A stretch of DNA of 11,650 nt, from the NCBI GenBank assembly GCA_900551605.1, contig URWS01000015.1, positions 1 through 11,650 of the forward strand, given 5' to 3'. The notes under the pieces were generated by a model, which saw only the letters and a list, made by a program, of their open reading frames with translations, was not told the DNA's origin and did no database searches. Below are positions 1-6,506 of the stretch, piece after piece; the stretch's first letter is position 1; each line of letters begins with the position of its first letter. The position numbers and the translations under genes are program-made. The DNA comes from an uncultured Collinsella sp. GTDB lineage: Bacteria > Actinomycetota > Coriobacteriia > Coriobacteriales > Coriobacteriaceae.

Positions 1-48
1 CGAGATTCGCCTTAGTCTCGTGGGCTCGGAGATGTGTATAAGAGACAG
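1..48 (+). other. Nextera i7 sequencing adapter (artefact)
   Basis: These bases are library-preparation sequence, not genome. In order they are the last 6 bases of the P7 primer (1-6), an 8-base index TCGCCTTA (7-14), GTCTCGTGGGCTCGG (15-29) and the 19-bp Tn5 mosaic end AGATGTGTATAAGAGACAG (30-48). The index is the reverse complement of TAAGGCGA (Nextera N701). Genomic sequence starts at 49. Translation of the adapter adds a false tail (CLLYTSPSPRD) to the transposase and a false protein start (MGSEMCIRDR) on the plus strand. Confidence 0.98.
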
Positions 49-941
49 AGGTAGTGCCACGCCGACTCCACCAGTGCCGTCCTGGCGAGCCGGTTGCCCG
101 TCTTGGTTATCCCGCCGCGCCGCTCGGTCTCGCCGCTCGAGCGCTCCGACGGGACCAGCCCGCACCAGCTCGCGAAGGCCGGGGCCGTCCGGAACCTCGT
201 GAAGGAACCCGCCTCGGCTGCGAGCCTGAAGGCCGTCAGGGTGTCGATTCCCTTGATGCAGGAGAGCGCCTCGACGGCCGGGCGCCACCGGTCGGTCCGG
301 GCGAGGGCGAGCACCTTCTTCTCGAGCTGCCGGCGGTCCGACTCCGCGCACCTCGCGGCCGTGACGTAGTACTCGAGCACGTCGCGCTGGGGCCCCTCGA
401 GCCTGATCCCGGATATCCACCTCCAGTGGGCGCGCGTCCAGGATCCCTTCCTCGTCCCGTCGGCGTTGCGCTCGTCCCAGACGTGGCCCAGCCTGATCAG
501 GAACATGTTGAGGCGCTGCCTGGCGCGGCGGTACTCCACCGTGGCGTCGTCGAGGGCGCGGTCGAGGTCCCGGGCGGCCTCGACGGCCGCATCGGGCGGC
601 GGGACCTCCACGATGTTGTGGGTGGCGAGCATGCGGGCGATGAACTCGGCGTCGCGCCGGTCGTTCTTGCGGCGCGCGTCCGCCGCCGGCCTCTGCATCT
701 TGGAGACGGCGGCCACGGCGCAGTCGAGGCCGAGCGCGCGCAGCTCGCGCGCCATGTGGAAGCCGGTGGGGCCGCTCTCGTAGCAGGCCCTGGGCTCCTC
801 GAACCCGAGGGCCCACTCCGCGATCTCGGCGGCGTCCGTCCCGAAGTCACGGTGCACCACCTCGCCGGTGAAGGGGTTGAACGCCGCGGCGGCGACCGAA
901 CGCGCGTGGACGTCCAGGCCGATGGAGGTAACATGGGGCAT
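49..941 (-). CDS. IS110-family transposase, C-terminus cut by contig end
   Basis: This is a DEDD/serine transposase of the IS110 family, the class that mobilises DNA using a structured guide (bridge) RNA. The start at 941 is preceded by a strong ribosome site (GGGGAGGAGG, about 7 nt upstream). The N-terminal RuvC-like domain shows IGLDVH (D10), CYESGPTGF (E55) and KNDRRDAEF (D94, D97), which fit the acidic tetrad. The C-terminal Transposase_20 domain shows IKGIDTLTAFRL (about 229-240), GLVPSERSSGE (about 261-271, with the conserved Ser-Ser-Gly) and GGITKTGN (276-283). Genomic sequence ends within codon 298. Family members are often 340-420 residues, so the end is missing because of the contig edge; the apparent stop near position 12 lies in adapter. 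Repeated insertion sequences commonly break assemblies, which explains the contig ending here. Identification is firm; the subgroup and element ends cannot be set. Confidence 0.93.
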
Positions 942-1056
942 GGGAAGCCTCCTCCCCGCAGGTGCGGTAAGGGCTACCGCACGGGCCGATACTCAAAACC
1001 CATTGTGGCATCCCGAGCCCGCGGAAAGAAGCTGCGCCGCGGGGGAGGCGACCCAA
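942..1056 (-). ncRNA. Structured leader of the IS110 element, candidate bridge RNA
   Basis: The non-coding stretch 5' of the transposase holds two clear stem-loops. One has 8-bp perfect arms, GTGCGGTA (962-969) and TACCGCAC (975-982), around a 5-nt loop. The other has 7-bp arms, CCCGCGG (1018-1024) and CCGCGGG (1037-1043), around a 12-nt loop. In IS110-group elements the bridge RNA is encoded in the non-coding end 5' of the transposase, so position and structure fit. I cannot identify the target- and donor-binding loops, the element boundary or an RNA promoter, so this is a candidate only. The outer limit given is arbitrary and the RNA may extend further right. Confidence 0.35.
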
Positions 1057-1170
1057 ATGGCTTTCTCATATCGTCTTTTTATGCTTCGAATGCTGCTTGA
1101 GTGCCTCGGAAAGTTCGATAAGCGCCGTGAAGAGCGAGACCAAAGCAACCAAGAGCTCTACGAGCTCTGA
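1057..1170 (+). CDS. Small 37-residue frame, or 3' remnant of an interrupted gene
   Basis: The frame reads MAFSYRLFMLRMLLE at its start and ends RREERDQSNQELYEL, giving a hydrophobic N-terminal half and a charged C-terminal half. A GGGGGAGG box lies about 8 nt before the ATG. The strongest support is the rho-independent terminator starting 3 nt after the stop, which implies that a real transcript ends here. The frame stays open upstream through the IS110 leader, so it may be a genuine small gene or the tail of a larger gene disrupted by the element. I recognise no family, and the ribosome site may be a coincidence of GC-rich sequence. Confidence 0.35.
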   Translation: MAFSYRLFMLRMLLECLGKFDKRREERDQSNQELYEL

Positions 1171-1172
1171 TG

Positions 1173-1218
1173 GGCCCGGGATGACCTCTGATTCAAGTCA
1201 CCGGGCCTAAATCTTTTT
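1173..1218 (+). terminator. Rho-independent terminator after the small frame
   Basis: GGCCCGG (1173-1179) pairs with CCGGGCC (1201-1207), and TGAC (1182-1185) pairs with GTCA (1197-1200) beyond a 2-nt bulge. The loop is 11 nt. A TAAATCTTTTT tract follows on the plus strand only. It ends the transcript of the frame at 1057-1170. Confidence 0.8.
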
Positions 1219-1381
1219 CAGGCATTTGAATAGAGCGGGCGATTCTCTTGGGGCCGTCTGCATGGCGTATGCCTGGCGCGCGTGGCATTGCGTCCCGCTT
1301 TTGTGTCCGCACGGGCGCCTATCCTTACGGCAATGTAGCCGCCTATGTAACGAGCGGCAGTTGACGGAGAAAGGCCCAACC
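1219..1381 (+). other. Leader of the exonuclease gene, no clear promoter
   Basis: This is the stretch between the terminator and the chosen start of the next gene. It is open in the same frame as that gene from an ATG at 1226, giving a possible 52-residue extension. The extension is rich in Cys, Trp and Arg, resembles no known domain and has no ribosome site, so I treat it as non-coding. No promoter hexamer pair stands out. Confidence 0.4.
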
Positions 1382-2203
1382 GTGTCAGCTGAAAAGACGC
1401 CGTGTATCTCGGCTATCGATACGACGAACTTTGCGCGCCAGATTGTGCTGGACTTTGAGTTTGCGCCGGTGCCAAAGCAGCGTCAGCGCCGTGGACTGTG
1501 CAATGAGATTATCGAGGCCGGCGCCGTCAAGCTCGATTACCACGGCAACGTTATGGGCGAGTTCTCGCAGTTTGTACAGACGGAATTTACCGAAGGCGTT
1601 GCGTTCCCCGTCCGCGAGCTCACAGGGATATCGGCCGTGGGCACCGCGATGGCCGATCCGCTCTACATGGTGATCAAAAGGCTCAGCGATTGGATCGGGC
1701 GCTACTCCGCCCAGGTGGTCTGTTGGAGCGGGGCGGATCGTCGACAGCTTTTGATCGAGTGTCAAGCAAAGCACATCGATCTTTCCGCATTTCCTACGGA
1801 CTGGGCCGACCTGCAGGCGTTTTACACCTCGATCATGGACATGAGCAGCCACGGGTGCGTCTCTTTGAGTGACGCAGCGACGTGGTTTGGCATCGAGTTC
1901 GACGAGTCGACGGGTCACGCCCACAGCGCCCTAGCCGATGCACGCGTGACCGCCAAGCTGCTCAAGCAGATGATGGACGGGGACTACCGCGTGAGCCCGC
2001 GCGCCCAGGAGGTCCGTCAACGGTGGGGGATGGGCGAGCGAGCTCAGACGCGCCTTTCCAGCAAGTGCTCCGAGCTGGGCGACCTGCTGCTAAAGCTGAA
2101 GGCGGAGGGGGTAGGCCTTTTGAGAACGCCATTCGGTTTGGCATGGCGGGGCTGTAAGCGCGAGCCCGCCTTGCTGTTTGAATCGAAGCGTCAACCAGTA
2201 TGA
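1382..2203 (+). CDS. DEDDh 3'-5' exonuclease domain protein
   Basis: This is a 273-residue protein with an RNase T/DnaQ-like exonuclease fold (KapD-like group), expected to remove nucleotides from 3' ends using two metal ions. Numbering is from the GTG start. LDFEFA carries D24 and E26 (Exo I), WSGADRRQL carries D119 (Exo II), and HSALADARV carries H181 and D186 (the HxxxxD of Exo III). All five DEDDh residues are therefore present. The GTG at 1382 is preferred because GGAGAAAGG lies 7 nt upstream; an ATG at 1226 in the same frame lacks a ribosome site. Residues after about 200 are basic and show no domain I know. It converges with the next gene, 21 nt away. Whether the substrate is RNA or DNA cannot be told. 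Confidence 0.85.
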   Translation: MSAEKTPCISAIDTTNFARQIVLDFEFAPVPKQRQRRGLCNEIIEAGAVKLDYHGNVMGEFSQFVQTEFTEGVAFPVRELTGISAVGTAMADPLYMVIKRLSDWIGRYSAQVVCWSGADRRQLLIECQAKHIDLSAFPTDWADLQAFYTSIMDMSSHGCVSLSDAATWFGIEFDESTGHAHSALADARVTAKLLKQMMDGDYRVSPRAQEVRQRWGMGERAQTRLSSKCSELGDLLLKLKAEGVGLLRTPFGLAWRGCKREPALLFESKRQPV

Positions 2204-2224
2204 CGAGCTGTCTGGTCTGTCTGC

Positions 2225-2647
2225 CTACGCCCCCGCAATCCCGCGTGCCACGCTCAGCAGCTCGTACTCCCTCTGACTCCACTGGCGTAGCTCGGCTGCG
2301 TCGACGGCATCGCGACACAGATCCAGGAACACCTCGGCGCTCTCGCAGAAATACTTGCGGGCAAAGTCGACCGAGCCGTCCGCGATGCACGCGCCGTCGG
2401 CAAAGAGCTTCCAGCTAGATGGCTCACGCGAGTCGTCTCCGAACAGCTTAATCTGCAGCACATGCGGATTGCCAGCAGCACAGAGCTTTTCCTCGAGCTT
2501 CTGTACCGTAAAGCGCATCTGGTGGGAGAGGCTGCTCTTGATCATGGCCGAGGCGTAGCCATTTGGCTTATCCAGAAGATGCATGTGATTTGGTTTGACG
2601 ATCAGGTTGTGGAAGTTACGCTCGCTGCGCACAGAGAAATTGTCCAT
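2225..2647 (-). CDS. Hypothetical protein, 140 residues
   Basis: I do not recognise this protein. The ATG at 2647 is chosen over an upstream one at 2806 because AAAGGAG lies about 6 nt before it; the extra 53 codons have no ribosome site and read as leader. The protein begins MDNFSVRSERNFHNLIVKPN and looks like a soluble cytoplasmic protein. It has no signal peptide and no membrane segment. Its C-terminal half is acidic and probably helical (CESAEVFLDLCRDAVDAAEL). The early KPNHMHLL resembles the NHVHLL of Y1/REP transposases, but the rest of that fold is missing. It stands alone, convergent with the exonuclease gene, with no nearby terminator that I can see. Confidence 0.65.
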   Translation of the reverse strand: MDNFSVRSERNFHNLIVKPNHMHLLDKPNGYASAMIKSSLSHQMRFTVQKLEEKLCAAGNPHVLQIKLFGDDSREPSSWKLFADGACIADGSVDFARKYFCESAEVFLDLCRDAVDAAELRQWSQREYELLSVARGIAGA

Positions 2648-2741
2648 ACGGACTCCTTTCATCGATGTTGGCAGGGCCACCGTGCCTCTTGGCCGGTTGG
2701 CGTCGGAATCGTGGAGCCAACTCTCTACCCCGACTCTGGAT

Positions 2742-2765
2742 AAAACACGCCCGCTCCTTGCGGGC
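2742..2765 (-). terminator. Possible minus-strand terminator hairpin
   Basis: GCCCGC (2749-2754) and GCGGGC (2760-2765) form a perfect 6-bp GC stem with a 5-nt loop. On the minus strand a short GTGTTTTA tract follows. It would end minus-strand transcripts arriving from the right, before the 140-residue gene. The T-run is short and offset by 3 nt, so support is moderate. Confidence 0.45.
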
Positions 2766-2869
2766 ACGATGGAGTCTATCAACGTGTACGGACAGAAATC
2801 AGGCACCGCTTGCGAAATGACGCGCGGGCGGCGCTTGATTTCGCCGACTGTCGCTAGGCTTAAATCAGA

Positions 2870-2943
2870 AAAAGTGTCGAAATCAGCCGTGTAAAAGTAC
2901 GGAAAAGTGTCGAAATAGGCACCTTAAAACTTCGGAAAAGTGT
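2870..2943. repeat. 33-bp tandem repeat, about 2.2 copies
   Basis: Two 33-bp units (2870-2902 and 2903-2935) both open with AAAAGTGTCGAAAT, share a central TAAAA and end CGG. A third unit starts at 2936 (AAAAGTGT) and then decays. The period is a multiple of three, and translated it gives a repeated GKVSK-like block broken by stops. It could be a decayed coding repeat or an intergenic repeat. No function is evident. Confidence 0.6.
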
Positions 2944-2954
2944 AGCTGGATGAC

Positions 2955-2980
2955 AAAACAGCACTTAGAAGCCGGTGCTG
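2955..2980 (-). terminator. Terminator of the Pro/Ala-rich membrane protein gene
   Basis: On the minus strand CAGCAC pairs with GTGCTG (arms 2975-2980 and 2959-2964) around a 10-nt loop, followed directly by TTTT. It lies 34 nt past the stop codon at 3014. The stem is only 6 bp, so termination may be partial. Confidence 0.5.
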
Positions 2981-3013
2981 GATGCGGGATCCTGCGGCCG
3001 CCTTCAGCTCTCG

Positions 3014-4000
3014 CTACTCATCGTCCCCGTCGTTGGGGTCGCCCTTGAGGGTGTTGATGTCCAGATACTCGTTATCGTCCTCTTTTTGCTGGGTCTCCGA
3101 CTCCGCTTGGGTGGGGCCGGAGAACAGCCGGAATCCCTCAAACGCAATGACGCCGAGCAGGGCAATGACAATGGCGATAAAGGCAACCTTGACTGCCTGC
3201 GGAAATTCCGAGAAACGCAGCGCCTTTTCCTCGGCGTAATAATCGGCGAAGCGCTCTTCGCCCGTGCTTTTGGTATACGCCGGCGCGGACGCGGCCTCCG
3301 GGTCATATTCCGGTGCAGGCGTGGCAGCGTACGGGTCGTTGAGATAATCGCTCGATGCGTTGCCATAATCCTCGGTCTCGATGCGATCGGTGCCTGCATA
3401 GCCATCGGAATAATCGGAATATGCCGCACCGCCCTCATAGTCCGCGGCGCTCGTGTTGGCGGCAAAAAGCGGATTAACCGGAACGTCGAGTGCCGGCATG
3501 CCGGTAGAGGTCTCGTCCAGATCGGCCGCTGCCCACGAGTCGTAGGCAACCTGATGGGCAGTGGGCTCATTGAGTCTTGTGATCGGAGACTTTCGTGCCG
3601 CAGGAACAGGTAGCTGCTGGGCGCTGTACATAACGGTGCTGTCGGTCGATTTGCCCTGCGCCGCCGCGGCAAGAAACGCCGCCGTCTCGGACGGGTCGCT
3701 TGCGGGGCGGGGAGCGGGCATGGTTGCCGGAGCAGGTGCGGGTATCGGTGCAGGCGCAGGTGCCGAAACAGGCACAGGCGCAGGTGCCTGCGCGGGTTTC
3801 GGCGCGAGCGGGGGATTCGGGCTTGACGGGCGAGTCCCGCCGCCCATGAGCTCGTCGGCGGTCCAGGGGCGATCGTCCATCACGTCGTCGAGGCTCAACG
3901 CAAACAGATCGTCTTCGTCTCCATCGAACATGTGGTGCACGTGTCCACCAATTGCCGGAGTCACTCCGCGACCGGTGCACGATGCCTTGCTCAACGCCAT
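3014..4000 (-). CDS. Pro/Ala-rich single-pass membrane protein, unknown function
   Basis: This 328-residue protein has no family I recognise. Residues 1-50 are acidic (FDGDEDDLFALSLDDVMDD). Residues 58-100 are a low-complexity Pro/Ala linker (PAPAP repeats). Residues about 105-250 are polar and rich in Asp, Tyr and Ala, with many Tyr-Asp pairs. Residues 270-290 (VKVAFIAIVIALLGVIAFEGF) are one hydrophobic helix flanked by K271 and R291, and the last 38 residues are acidic. There is no signal peptide, so it is probably anchored near its C-terminus with a large cytoplasmic N-terminal part; this topology is inferred. AAAGGGTGG lies about 6 nt before the ATG at 4000; an upstream ATG at 4096 has none. 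It has its own promoter and terminator, so a link with the neighbouring purine genes is doubtful. Confidence 0.75.
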   Translation of the reverse strand: MALSKASCTGRGVTPAIGGHVHHMFDGDEDDLFALSLDDVMDDRPWTADELMGGGTRPSSPNPPLAPKPAQAPAPVPVSAPAPAPIPAPAPATMPAPRPASDPSETAAFLAAAAQGKSTDSTVMYSAQQLPVPAARKSPITRLNEPTAHQVAYDSWAAADLDETSTGMPALDVPVNPLFAANTSAADYEGGAAYSDYSDGYAGTDRIETEDYGNASSDYLNDPYAATPAPEYDPEAASAPAYTKSTGEERFADYYAEEKALRFSEFPQAVKVAFIAIVIALLGVIAFEGFRLFSGPTQAESETQQKEDDNEYLDINTLKGDPNDGDDE

Positions 4001-4034
4001 TCTGTTCCACCCTTTCGAAATGCTTATCTCATCG

Positions 4035-4040
4035 ATTATA
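4035..4040 (-). promoter_or_regulatory. -10 box for the membrane protein gene
   Basis: The minus strand reads TATAAT, a perfect sigma-70-type -10 hexamer, 34 nt before the start codon. This would give a leader of about 28 nt. No good -35 hexamer is visible 16-18 nt upstream, so an activator or other contact may be needed. Confidence 0.5.
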
Positions 4041-4123
4041 TGGAACTTGCCTTGCAGCCGAGTCTCGGATTCGTGCATTCCAGAACTCGCGCCCAAAAGG
4101 GGAGGGGCGACTGGGCGAACTTC

Positions 4124-4777
4124 CTACTTGTCGCTGGCCGCAGCTTTGGCTTCGTTGAGGTAGCTATAGAAGCTGTATTTGGAGATGCCAAAGAACTCGC
4201 AGGCGCGTTCGCTCGACTTGGAAATGAGGAAGGCGCCGCGACGGTCGAGGTAGCCAATGGCGCGGATGCGCTCGTCCTTGGTCATGAGCGCCGCAGGCTT
4301 GCCCACAAACTGCTCGCACTCGCGCAGCAGGTCCTCGAGCAGGTCGCCGATGTTCTTGGTAATGGGCTCGGGCTCGGTGTAGCCCGTGCCGCCGGTGCCG
4401 GTAAAGGCATCGAGCGAGCGCTCAAAGGCCTTCATGAGCGTAATGTCAAAGTTGATGCCCAAAATGCCGACGGGCTTGCCCTCATCGTTGCGGATAAAAA
4501 TTGTCGAGGACTTGAGCAGCTTGCCGTCGGTGGTTTTGGTGAGGTACGGCTCGCGGTCGCGTACGTCGGTGGCACCCTCGTGCATGGACTCAAACACAAT
4601 GTGGCTGGGACCGTCGCCCAGCTTGCGCCCGCTTACGTGGCCGTTTTCGATCACCACGATAGAGTGGTCAACGTCCTCGGTCTCCAGGTCGTGGACGACA
4701 ACTTCGCAGTTGGGGCCAAACTGGAGCGCCAAACCGTGTGCGAGGCGCTTGTAAAACTCAATCTGTGCGGGGGTCAT
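4124..4777 (-). CDS. YheO-type PAS/helix-turn-helix transcriptional regulator
   Basis: This 217-residue DNA-binding regulator has the YheO family layout. A PAS_6 (YheO-like) sensor domain spans about residues 5-115, with the typical CEVVVHDL (24-31) and GILGINFDIT (104-113). A variable linker follows (118-145). A C-terminal HTH_22 domain spans about 160-212, with MTKDERIRAIGYLDRRGAF and a recognition region near FFGISKYSFYSYL. Family length is usually 200-240. The ATG at 4777 is chosen for its ribosome site (AGGAAGG, 4-5 nt upstream); an ATG at 4807 is less likely. It is transcribed divergently from ygeX across a 277-bp gap with repeated dyads, so it is the obvious candidate to control that operon, and perhaps itself. 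The ligand is unknown; a purine breakdown intermediate is a guess from context. Confidence 0.88.
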   Translation of the reverse strand: MTPAQIEFYKRLAHGLALQFGPNCEVVVHDLETEDVDHSIVVIENGHVSGRKLGDGPSHIVFESMHEGATDVRDREPYLTKTTDGKLLKSSTIFIRNDEGKPVGILGINFDITLMKAFERSLDAFTGTGGTGYTEPEPITKNIGDLLEDLLRECEQFVGKPAALMTKDERIRAIGYLDRRGAFLISKSSERACEFFGISKYSFYSYLNEAKAAASDK

Positions 4778-5054
4778 GGGTGCCTTCCTAAAAATTAGTT
4801 TGGGCACACTTTGCCATAAACCCCACTTGTTCGCAAATAGCGAAGGTGTCGCTGCGTTATGTGACCGTTCGGCGGCGAAAAGGTACCGATTACGGCAACA
4901 AACAATTTGTTAGATTTTCCAATCAAAAAGTGTGATAGAACAGTGCTAACAAACTTTTTGTTTGGCATCCACATAAAAGTTCAGCCGCATGAATGGGATC
5001 GGGCTGAAACGCGTATGCGGGGGCCGGCAAGAGAGGACTTAAGGAGTTCACCGT
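4778..5054. promoter_or_regulatory. Divergent regulator-ygeX control region
   Basis: This 277-bp gap separates the divergent starts of the regulator and ygeX. It holds a small dyad TTCGC-AAATA-GCGAA (4830-4844) on the regulator side, two related AACAAA/TTTGTT dyads (4896-4913 and 4946-4964), and a leader hairpin nearer ygeX (TTCAGCC 4980-4986 with GGCTGAA 5002-5008). The ygeX ribosome site AAGGAG lies at 5041-5046. I could not assign -35/-10 pairs with confidence for either gene. Confidence 0.6.
4896..4964. promoter_or_regulatory. Pair of matching dyad sites, candidate operators
   Basis: Site 1 (4896-4913) is CAACAAACAATTTGTTAG. Site 2 (4946-4964) is CTAACAAACTTTTTGTTTG. The reverse complement of site 1 begins CTAACAAATTGTTTG, so both share a CTAACAAA...TTGTTTG pattern in opposite orientations, with centres about 50 bp apart. 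Paired dyads next to a regulator gene are typical operators; assigning them to the YheO-type protein is inference. Confidence 0.5.
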
Positions 5055-6269
5055 ATGGCCGATAAGATCCAGTGGGCGAGCAACACGATGCCCAAGAGCG
5101 ATGACAAGCACTTGGGAATCATGAGCCTCGACCACGTGAAGAAGGCCCGTGCCTTCCACCAGTCGTTCCCCCAGTACACCGTCACTCCGCTTGCCCGCCT
5201 GGACGGCCAGGCCGCGCGCCTGGGCCTGTCCAACCTGTGCGTTAAGGACGAGAGCTATCGCTTTGGCCTCAACGCCTTTAAGGTTCTGGGCGGCTCGTTT
5301 GCCATGGCCAACTACATTGCCGACGAGACCGGCAAGGACGTTGCCGACTGCACCTTCGATTACCTGACCTCCGATCAGCTGGCCGAGGACTTTGGTCAGG
5401 CTACCTTCTTTACCGCCACCGACGGCAACCATGGCCGCGGCGTGGCATGGGCTGCCAACAAGCTGGGCCAGAAGGCCGTCGTGCACATGCCCAAGGGCTC
5501 CACCAAGCCCCGCTTCGATAACATCGCCGCCGAGGGCGCCACGGTGACCATCGAAGAGGTCAACTACGACGAGTGCGTGCGCATGGCCGCCGCCGAGGCC
5601 GACGCCTGCGAGCGCGGCGTCATTGTTCAGGACACCGCCTGGGAAGGCTACGAGAAGATCCCGTCCTGGATCATGGAGGGCTACGGCACCATGGCTTCCG
5701 AGGCTGCCGAGCAGCTGCGCGAGATGGCCATCAACCGCCCGACGCACGTCTTTGTCCAGGCTGGCGTGGGTTCGCTCGCCGGCGCCGTGGTGGGCTACTT
5801 CACCAACCTGTATCCCGATAACCCGCCCACCTTTGTCGTGGTCGAGTGCGCTCCTGCCGCCTGCCTGTACAAGGGTGCTGCCGCCGGCGACGGCGATCCG
5901 CGCATCGTGGACGGCGACATGCCCTCCATCATGGCCGGTCTGTGCTGCGGCGAGCCCAACATCCTGGGCTGGGATATCCTGCGCAACCACACCACCGCCT
6001 TCGTCTCCTGCCCCGACTGGGTCACGGCTCGCGGCATGCGTACCCTGGGCGCTCCCGAGAAGGGCGATCCACGCGTCATCTCCGGCGAGTCCGGCGCTGT
6101 GACCACCGGCCTGGTCGAGACCCTCATGCTCGATCCCGAGTACGCCGAGCTCAAGGAGCTCATCGGCCTGGACAAGACGAGCTCCGTGCTCTGCTTCTCC
6201 ACCGAGGGCGACACCGATCCGGATCAGTACCGTCGCATCGTCTGGGAGGGCGAGTACCCGACTTGCTAG
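5055..6269 (+). CDS. ygeX: 2,3-diaminopropionate ammonia-lyase
   Basis: This PLP-dependent enzyme converts 2,3-diaminopropionate to pyruvate and two ammonia in the cytoplasm. It has 404 residues, against about 398 for E. coli YgeX. It shows the fold-II Schiff-base lysine in RFGLNAFKVLGG (K76) and the phosphate/cofactor loop ATDGNHGRGVAWAA (121-134), where D123 is the likely counterpart of a catalytic aspartate. VQDTAWEGYEKIPSW (about 191-205) supplies the second candidate aspartate (D193). AAGGAG sits 8 nt before the ATG. It is the first gene of a ygeX-ygeY-ygeW run, divergent from the regulator. Codon use is strongly biased to C-ending and AAG/GAG codons, suggesting high expression. In gut anaerobes it forms the last step of anaerobic purine (uric acid) breakdown. 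Confidence 0.95.
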   Translation: MADKIQWASNTMPKSDDKHLGIMSLDHVKKARAFHQSFPQYTVTPLARLDGQAARLGLSNLCVKDESYRFGLNAFKVLGGSFAMANYIADETGKDVADCTFDYLTSDQLAEDFGQATFFTATDGNHGRGVAWAANKLGQKAVVHMPKGSTKPRFDNIAAEGATVTIEEVNYDECVRMAAAEADACERGVIVQDTAWEGYEKIPSWIMEGYGTMASEAAEQLREMAINRPTHVFVQAGVGSLAGAVVGYFTNLYPDNPPTFVVVECAPAACLYKGAAAGDGDPRIVDGDMPSIMAGLCCGEPNILGWDILRNHTTAFVSCPDWVTARGMRTLGAPEKGDPRVISGESGAVTTGLVETLMLDPEYAELKELIGLDKTSSVLCFSTEGDTDPDQYRRIVWEGEYPTC

Positions 6270-6284
6270 CAGACTGACCTGTCC

Positions 6285-6402
6285 GGAGGCAGCCGGAGGA
6301 CTTTACTCCCTGCTCGGACAGTCCTGCTCGCACGGAGAGCACATTAAGTGCTCTCCGGCTCGTGCGGAACTCGCGACGGAGCAAAGTCCTCCGTCCGCCT
6401 CC
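6285..6402. repeat. Large nested palindrome between ygeX and ygeY
   Basis: Two 20-bp outer arms (6285-6304 and 6383-6402) pair at 18 of 20 positions, including an uninterrupted 11-bp block CGGAGGACTTT/AAAGTCCTCCG. Inside is a perfect 10-bp hairpin CGGAGAGCAC-ATTAA-GTGCTCTCCG (6333-6357), extended by CGCA/TGCG around a bulge. No T-run follows, so this is not a standard terminator. It starts 15 nt after the ygeX stop. It may be a transcript stabiliser, a partial terminator, or a REP/MITE-like element. Confidence 0.8.
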
Positions 6403-6441
6403 TATGGTTACTTGCTTGCCGGGTGCTCAACCTCACGCTGC

Positions 6442-6481
6442 TTGGTACAAGTGATCTATCTGAAATATCTACCTGTAGGTA
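6442..6481 (+). promoter_or_regulatory. Weak promoter candidate with operator-like dyad before ygeY
   Basis: TTGGTA (6442-6447) and TATCTA (6466-6471) are spaced 18 bp apart, with 4/6 and 3/6 matches to the sigma-70 consensus. A palindrome TACCT-GT-AGGTA (6470-6481) overlaps the expected start of transcription. If real, ygeY could be transcribed separately from ygeX. Support is weak. Confidence 0.25.
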
Positions 6482-6506
6482 AACCCTTGTAGAAAGGTTG
6501 ACTGTT

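Larger units (their letters stand above)
2648..3013. other. 366-bp intergenic region between two minus-strand genes
   Basis: From right to left it holds the terminator of the downstream-listed membrane protein gene (2955-2980), a 33-bp tandem repeat (2870-2943), a second compact GC hairpin (2749-2765) and the leader of the 140-residue protein. Several short open frames cross it on both strands, but none has a convincing ribosome site. I see no tRNA or other RNA gene. Confidence 0.6.

Noticed and set aside
20..202. Plus-strand small protein starting MGSEMCIRDR
   Set aside because: Its start lies within adapter sequence and its body is antisense to the transposase.
2225..2647. Y1/REP-type transposase because of KPNHMHLL
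   Set aside because: The motif sits near the N-terminus without the preceding strand and the catalytic tyrosine region expected; the rest of the protein does not match.
2766..2869. tRNA or other stable RNA beside the GC hairpin at 2749-2765
   Set aside because: The hairpin recalls terminators of stable RNA genes, but no T-arm consensus or cloverleaf can be found on either strand.
2870..2943. CRISPR array
   Set aside because: Units are contiguous 33-bp tandem copies without unique spacers, there are only about two, and no cas gene is nearby.
6285..6402. Simple terminator after ygeX
   Set aside because: No U-rich tract follows the stem, and the nested structure is far larger than a normal terminator; partial termination remains possible.
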